Assembly: GCA_000310025.1 (NCBI GenBank)
Contig: FN649742.1
Coordinates: 955,055 to 1,019,054 of the forward strand
Direction of reading: 5' to 3'
Length of the DNA stretch: 64,000 nt
Source of the DNA: Ectocarpus siliculosus
Taxonomy: Eukaryota > Sar > Phaeophyceae > Ectocarpales > Ectocarpaceae
In this document: positions 59,101 to 64,000 of the stretch, piece by piece
Layout of the letters: each line of letters starts with the position of its first letter
Numbering within the stretch: the stretch's first letter is position 1
The notes under the pieces: model-generated
What the model saw: the letters and a program-made list of their open reading frames with translations, nothing else
The model's database searches: none
What the model was told of the DNA's origin: nothing
Position numbers and translations under genes: made by a program

Positions 59101-62100
59101 TGTTGTTCGTGGGGTGAATGTGCTATTTTGAATGGCGGCGACGTTATGCTTCCATGTATACTCCATCGTTATCGCGTCGAAGTCCTTCGTGTGTGTGTTG
59201 CTCCAGGCTTGTTTGATTTAATCTTGAAACGGACGAACATGCTACTGCTGCTGTTCGTTCTCGTGGTCATGTTTATTTTAGCGTCGCCCCCAGTCGCTGC
59301 CTGTGCCCTGTGATCATAACTCCCTTTCTGGAGGGCTTCGATAAGGGGGCACGCAGATGGAATGCTGCAGCGATTCATGCTTGCCTTTCACTTACAGTTT
59401 CGCATTTTGTCTTGTATAACGTAGACAGCACACCGGGTATACATGCATGGACGTCTCTCGTTTTTGTCGCTCTCGAAAAGGCCGATGAGATGAAAGCTGG
59501 CCGCACTTTGTGCGCCGTGTTCTATTCGTGTGTCATTTGCTTTTATCCCTGAGTTGTTTGGATAGTTGTGGTTGGCCATTTGGTACGTTCGAAGCGGATC
59601 TTTGCGTAGGAAAAGGTCAGCTCTTCGGTCGCCTAATAAGAAAGTTGGAGAATTGTGGGCCTCCGATGCTACATGGGTTGCTTGTTGATGTGTTGTTGTT
59701 GCCGCCACCAACCACTTGTATCTGTTGTCTGTTTGCGTCGCAAAGGACGACTTTCAAGGAGGACAAGAAGAAGGTCAAGGGCTACGAGAGCAAGAACGTG
59801 CCGGACAAGGCGTCTCAGGTCAGAGAGTGCCGCCTATCACCAAGTCGTTTATAGTCAAAAACTTCGTTCATGGTTGCTTTTTCTCGTGAAACCGTGGAAC
59901 CGTGGAACCGTGGAACCGTGGAACCTTGATGATTGGGCTGTTAGGGGTGATGATGTTGTTGGGCATCATTCCCGCATACTCCGCACGTTGGTCCACTCGG
60001 GGTCATGTTATTTGCATGCTCCATCCCCCACCCACCCCTTTTTTTGCGTTCTGGACTGGCATGTCATGTCTTCACTCCGTTTCATGTTCTGATATTTTTT
60101 CAGTCGGTTCTGAGGGGGCGCAAGGATAGGCTACAGGCGGAGTCCTTGGACGAAGAGCTGTACGATGATGACGGTGCTGATCTCAGCACTGACGATGATC
60201 TGTTCGGGTAAGCTGACCGCTATCAGTACTTTTGCGTACTTTGTGTGCTGCCGTCAGTTGTGGTAGTTAGTGTCTATAATAGTGTTGCTACGTTAGTATT
60301 GTTGCTGGAGTTCTGTAAGTGGACGTGACTTGGATGATGGAGAAAAGAAAAGAGCTTCCTTTTGTGGTGCCGGTGGCTGCGATCGCTCTTTTCCTGATAC
60401 GGTGCTTGAGACCTCCCGTTCGTTGTTTCCGTGCCCCCCCCCCCCACTCCTTGCATTTGTTGTTGTCGCTGCCTGCTCTGTACTCGCCGCCTTCGTCACA
60501 ACACCGGCACCACCGCCGCCAGTGCGGCCACCGCTGCCGCCACGGCGATGCTGGGCGAGGCCGCCGAGAAGGTAGCAGAGCCTAGCACCAAGCCCAAGGC
60601 AGTCGCCTCGACCCCTGTGGAGCGGATCCAGCCCACGGGGGGCCGCCAGGCGCAAGCCCAGGCGCTCAAGGCGGCCGGAAGGCCGATCCCCGGGCGGGGT
60701 CGCGGGCGAGGGCGTGGGCGGCCTAGGAGGCGGCGAACAAAGTCCAATCAGGTTTACGTGAGTGCCGTTCTGTCGTTGTCGGCGTTGATACGTCGGCGTT
60801 TCTCTCGGGCATTCAGTCCCTTGCCAAGCTTGGTCGTGCACCTTTTGGTAGTGATGCTTAGTCCGACTCAAGCATCTCCCAGGTGCCCGGCGAAAACAAC
60901 ATGCCCTGACGTCTCTCAACCAAACCCGACCCATCATACCCCAACGACACGAACATCTGCCCAACCAACAATCGGTGCTGTGCTGTTGGTGGCATTTTGC
61001 CGGGGTTGGGTGTTGTTTTTTAGAGGTTTTCGTGCGTGATCGCATTGAGCTCATGTTCAGATTTAGGATGATGAGGGAATGTAAAAACTGAAGTATAATA
61101 CAATCCATGCCCAGTTTTTACTATAATAGAGCGGATAGATTTTCGACCGAGTCCTTCCCTTCTACTAATAGGCAGTCGGTTGAACGGGCGCCCTACAAAG
61201 TGTTGGAACGGCATTCCTTGCAGTTCTTGGCGTGGGCGGCGATGTCTTCGCTCAATCGCAGCGTCCACATGGGCAGCGAGAGATGAGCATCCCCCTGACC
61301 GTGTCTCTTCCTGTCCTCTTGACTTGCGGTGTTGCCGGCGTGACCTGTCCAAATGGAATGTGAACTCGTGGGTGCACACGCATCTCATCCCTGTGTGTGT
61401 GCTGCGAATTCCAGGCCCCTGCACCAGCGCCTGCGGTCGTGAGGCTCCCGGGGCCTACCATCGTCGTGAGCGAGTTGGCGGAGATGATGGAAGTTAGGCC
61501 GGCGGAGGTGCTGAAGCACCTCATGCTCGACCTCGGGATCATGGCGACGATCACGCAGTCCATCGATGCGGACACGGCTCGCCAGGTTGCCAACAACTTC
61601 GAAGTGGAGGTGCGAGTAATGGTACAAGTCTTTCGTTTATGTGACATAGCCATTTTGGATGAAGCACGCGATCGGGGAAGTTGGGTTAAGGTTAGGGTTG
61701 GGGATAGGGTCTGCGTACCCTCTCTCTGTTCTATTTCCTGGTAAACTTGATTTCTCGCGAAGGCGGTCCGAGAGATACGGGAGGAGGGAGGGGGGGGAGG
61801 CGCGATGGCGGGGCGGGGAGGGGAGCAAGAGGCACATGCAGACGTACAGAGAGATTTACACGGAGATCTTCACGTAGAGGTTTCCACCGAGAGAGGCACG
61901 TGGACGAACACGGAGGAAGGGTAGGGTCGAATTATCCTTCTTGGTGCACGTCTGGCTCAGCGACACGCTTTGTACACACAAAGTAGACACGTGCACTTTT
62001 CTTCTGTTGCTACCGTTTCTGTCTTTAATCCGGAGAATAGCTTAGCCTCCCCCATGCCGCCCCCTCACGGGGTCCCAGTTAATGGCATTAGAAGTGTTTT

Positions 62101-63276
62101 GTGTTTTCAACCGCACTCAAACTGACGTCTTTTCATTGGTGAGCAGGTTGGCGCGGTCGATGCTAATAATAGATGCACACACGCACACACACAATTTCGA
62201 AGCATTTTGTGGTTTCAACCGCACTGAGACTGACGTCTTTGCATTGGTCAGCCTATTAGCGCAGTCGATGCTAACAATAAAAATACACACACACAAGCAC
62301 ACATGAGCACAACAAAGTTGGTCCATGGCATATGAAGTGCCCCGTGGCAACGACGTTTCGCCCTTGCCTTGTTTGATGACCAATTCAAAGGTGGATGACG
62401 GTTCTAGCTCGTTCGATGAGGAAGAGGTGGTGTCGGTGGGCGACACGGGAACCGCCATCGAGATAGATGCGGAGGACACCATGCTGCCCAGGGCGCCGGT
62501 GGTGACCATCATGGGGCACGTCGACCACGGCAAGACGAGGTACGCATACATACACACCGCGTATCTTGCTAACCGAGGGTCATTTAAGGAGGATAGTCGA
62601 TCTCTAGCGCCGCAAAGCATCGTTTAAGGAAGATAGTGTATTGGTTCTACTGTCGTTGCGAATCTTGGTCTAAGAGCTCACTCGATTCGTGTGTCGTTTG
62701 GGTAGGACTTGGGGGGAAGGGTGAGCTGAGGCCACACGCGAAGCACGTGTCTTTGTTGCGATGGGTCTGCCTGGATAGTACACGTGTGGCCGAGCACAGT
62801 TTCCCATATCGCACTAGAGTGATCGCCAGGTGTTTCATCCGAAGGGAACGATCCTTTGAACGGTCCGTGGAACAGTACGTCGCCCGCAGGAATCAACCAC
62901 GCATTTGAGACGAGGAAGAGTTTCCCGCCAGAGCCGAGACCCGATGTGGAGTAGCAGTAGTAGTACCGCTACTATAATAGCAGCAGCACTATAATAGCGT
63001 GCACGCAGCCTTTAACATTTGTCATGGTAACTGTCAGCATTTTTGCACGACACCCGGCACCGAGGGTAGTCAAGGAACGTGGTCAGCGACACCACAGCGC
63101 TGGGATTGTTTCCGTTGCCCAGCTCCGTGTGATGACGGCCTTTTTTTTTTTTCTTCGTTTTGTTTTCTTGCTTGCCTTACGCTTTTCCTCGCACCAGTCT
63201 GCTGGACGCGATCCGCGAGACCAAGGTTGTCGCGGGCGAAGCGGGTGGCATCACGCAGCACGTCAGCGCATACCAG
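56153..63276 (+). CDS. infB: Translation initiation factor IF-2, plastid type (3' partial)
   Basis: Exons: 56153-56334, 56904-56983 (approximate end), 57418-57666, 57915-58250, 59746-59818, 60104-60207, 60523-60751, 61415-61609, 62391-62539 and 63198-63276; the gene continues past the window. From the second exon on, every junction agrees in phase. Exon 1 to exon 2 does not, so a small exon is missing. The start has a hydrophobic signal-peptide-like run, then [10 protein letters not shown], a bipartite plastid presequence with Phe after the predicted cleavage site. A very Gly/Arg-rich region with repeated GGRFDGGG units follows, then a basic [14 protein letters not shown] patch. The IF-2 N-domain is [20 protein letters not shown] with [15 protein letters not shown], and the GTPase begins with [20 protein letters not shown] (G1) and [14 protein letters not shown] (switch I/G2). 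IF-2 brings initiator tRNA to the 30S subunit. A mitochondrial isoform is less likely given the presequence. Confidence 0.88.
57915..58250 (+). CDS. infB: RGG/RFDGGG repeat exon of IF-2
   Basis: The exon follows acceptor GCTGCAG and ends AAACG|GTGAGG (phase 2 at both ends). It encodes roughly 110 residues of tandem [15 protein letters not shown] units and ends YAPPTEKR. It resembles RGG-box RNA-binding tails. Gly-rich linkers exist in some bacterial IF-2 proteins, but this RFD-containing repeat is unusual. Confidence 0.75.
59887..59923. repeat. GTGGAACC minisatellite
   Basis: Four tandem copies of an 8-9 bp unit (CCGTGGAA) lie in the IF-2 intron 59819-60103. Confidence 0.7.
62093..62300. repeat. 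Tandem duplication, unit about 105-110 bp
   Basis: Two units each contain TTTTGTG.TTTCAACCGCACT, then CTGACGTCTTT.CATTGGT, GCG..GTCGATGCTAA and a CA-rich tail. They lie in the IF-2 intron 61610-62390. A third core copy is at 50130-50165. Confidence 0.7.
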
Positions 63277-64000
63277 GTGCAATTTGCATTTTTTTCTTGT
63301 CTTTCGGTCAGCTTAGACAGGAAGTGTAGTCTAGGCGTATTCTTGAGTCGTGTTGTGTGCTCTGGGCTGATGATGCTTGATTTTAGACACCGCACCCTAC
63401 ACGAGGCACTTGGGCACGCAGACCAGAATACCTCCCTCCAAAGTTGTTCCCTACCCCCATGCTATTGGTGCCAGTATTTCCCTCCCACACCAAGTAGTAC
63501 TTGCGGACTTTTTCCCCACGGACCTACCCTGTATCCCTTCCCTTGTGACCTTGCTTCACCCCCTCCTCCCCTCCCGTTCTGCGTACTAGAGATTGATGCC
63601 TATCTCATTTTGGAGAGGAGCTTGTATGTTTGTCGTATTCCACTTGGTGCTGTCACGACGTTTCTCCTTAGTCGCCTCCCTCCTACACAGGCAACCCTCT
63701 GATGTCATTAGTAGGCAAATAGGAGCCGTAACTATTTAAAGTAGTACTTCATCTCGAAAGGGATGCGTCGTTAAAGACCAATAGACACACGGTCGAACAC
63801 CGAATGACCCCCCCGTCAGTCTTTTTAGCCAACTTTGGCGAAGTAGGAAGTAACGATTGCCCATCGGCGATTAGTCCTGCTGGCACAATGCTCCGTCTTC
63901 TCGAGGATCCGTGGCCAACGGTCTAACCCCTGAGGCATGCAAAACATGAGTACGCCCCCCCCCCCCCCCCCCCCCCCCCTTTTTTTTTTTCGCGGAAAAA
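63277..64000. other. IF-2 intron and low-complexity window end
   Basis: After the donor at 63277 no further IF-2 exon was found before the window end, so the intron is at least about 720 bp. The last 45 bases are a long poly-C followed by poly-T, suggestive of a low-quality or gap-adjacent sequence. Confidence 0.5.

Noticed and set aside
1..64000. CRISPR arrays, bacterial operons or viral insertions
   Set aside because: No regularly spaced repeats, no Shine-Dalgarno-led gene runs and no capsid, integrase or polymerase signatures were seen.

Overview
The window looks like nuclear DNA of a brown alga (Phaeophyceae, Ectocarpus-like) or a close stramenopile. Genes are split into many short exons with canonical GT-AG junctions and introns of a few hundred bases. 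CAG/CTG-type trinucleotide runs occur both inside and outside exons. Two predicted proteins begin with a signal-peptide-like stretch followed by an A/G-F motif, as in heterokont bipartite plastid presequences. One gene (OSCP1) is widespread in flagellated eukaryotes. Organism identity is an inference; no rRNA, tRNA or organellar gene was seen.

Nine genes were assembled by hand by matching splice sites and codon phase. (1) A 5'-truncated membrane-anchored kinase-like gene, + strand, 1-2432. (2) A large IQ-motif and fibronectin-III gene, +, about 3080-12573. (3) An eight-repeat annexin with a proline-rich and acidic tail, -, 23584-13912. (4) A type II membrane aspartyl/asparaginyl beta-hydroxylase, -, 28555-25510. 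(5) A multi-NUMOD3 protein with a possible plastid presequence, +, 28663-34828. (6) OSCP1, -, 42409-36642. (7) An unrecognised gene, +, about 44113 to at least 47444. (8) An unrecognised gene with a long acidic disordered tail, -, 55751-48613. (9) Plastid-type translation initiation factor IF-2, +, 56153 to beyond 63276, truncated by the window end.

From gene 4 onward the strands alternate strictly, giving head-to-head pairs (4/5 and 8/9) and tail-to-tail pairs (5/6 and 7/8). The gap between genes 4 and 5 is only about 0.1 kb, so they probably share a bidirectional promoter. Genes 5 and 9 may both serve the plastid. No operon-like functional clustering is evident.

Repeats sit mainly in introns and spacers. 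They include a TTAA-flanked, piggyBac-like non-autonomous element inside the annexin gene, a 140-bp foldback element, a roughly 185-bp dispersed repeat present twice, a SINE-like family with a Pol III B-box, and a small tandem repeat with a distant third copy. Exon coordinates are predictions from sequence alone. They are strongest where successive junctions agree in phase and the joined protein matches a known family (annexin, AspH, OSCP1, NUMOD3, IF-2).
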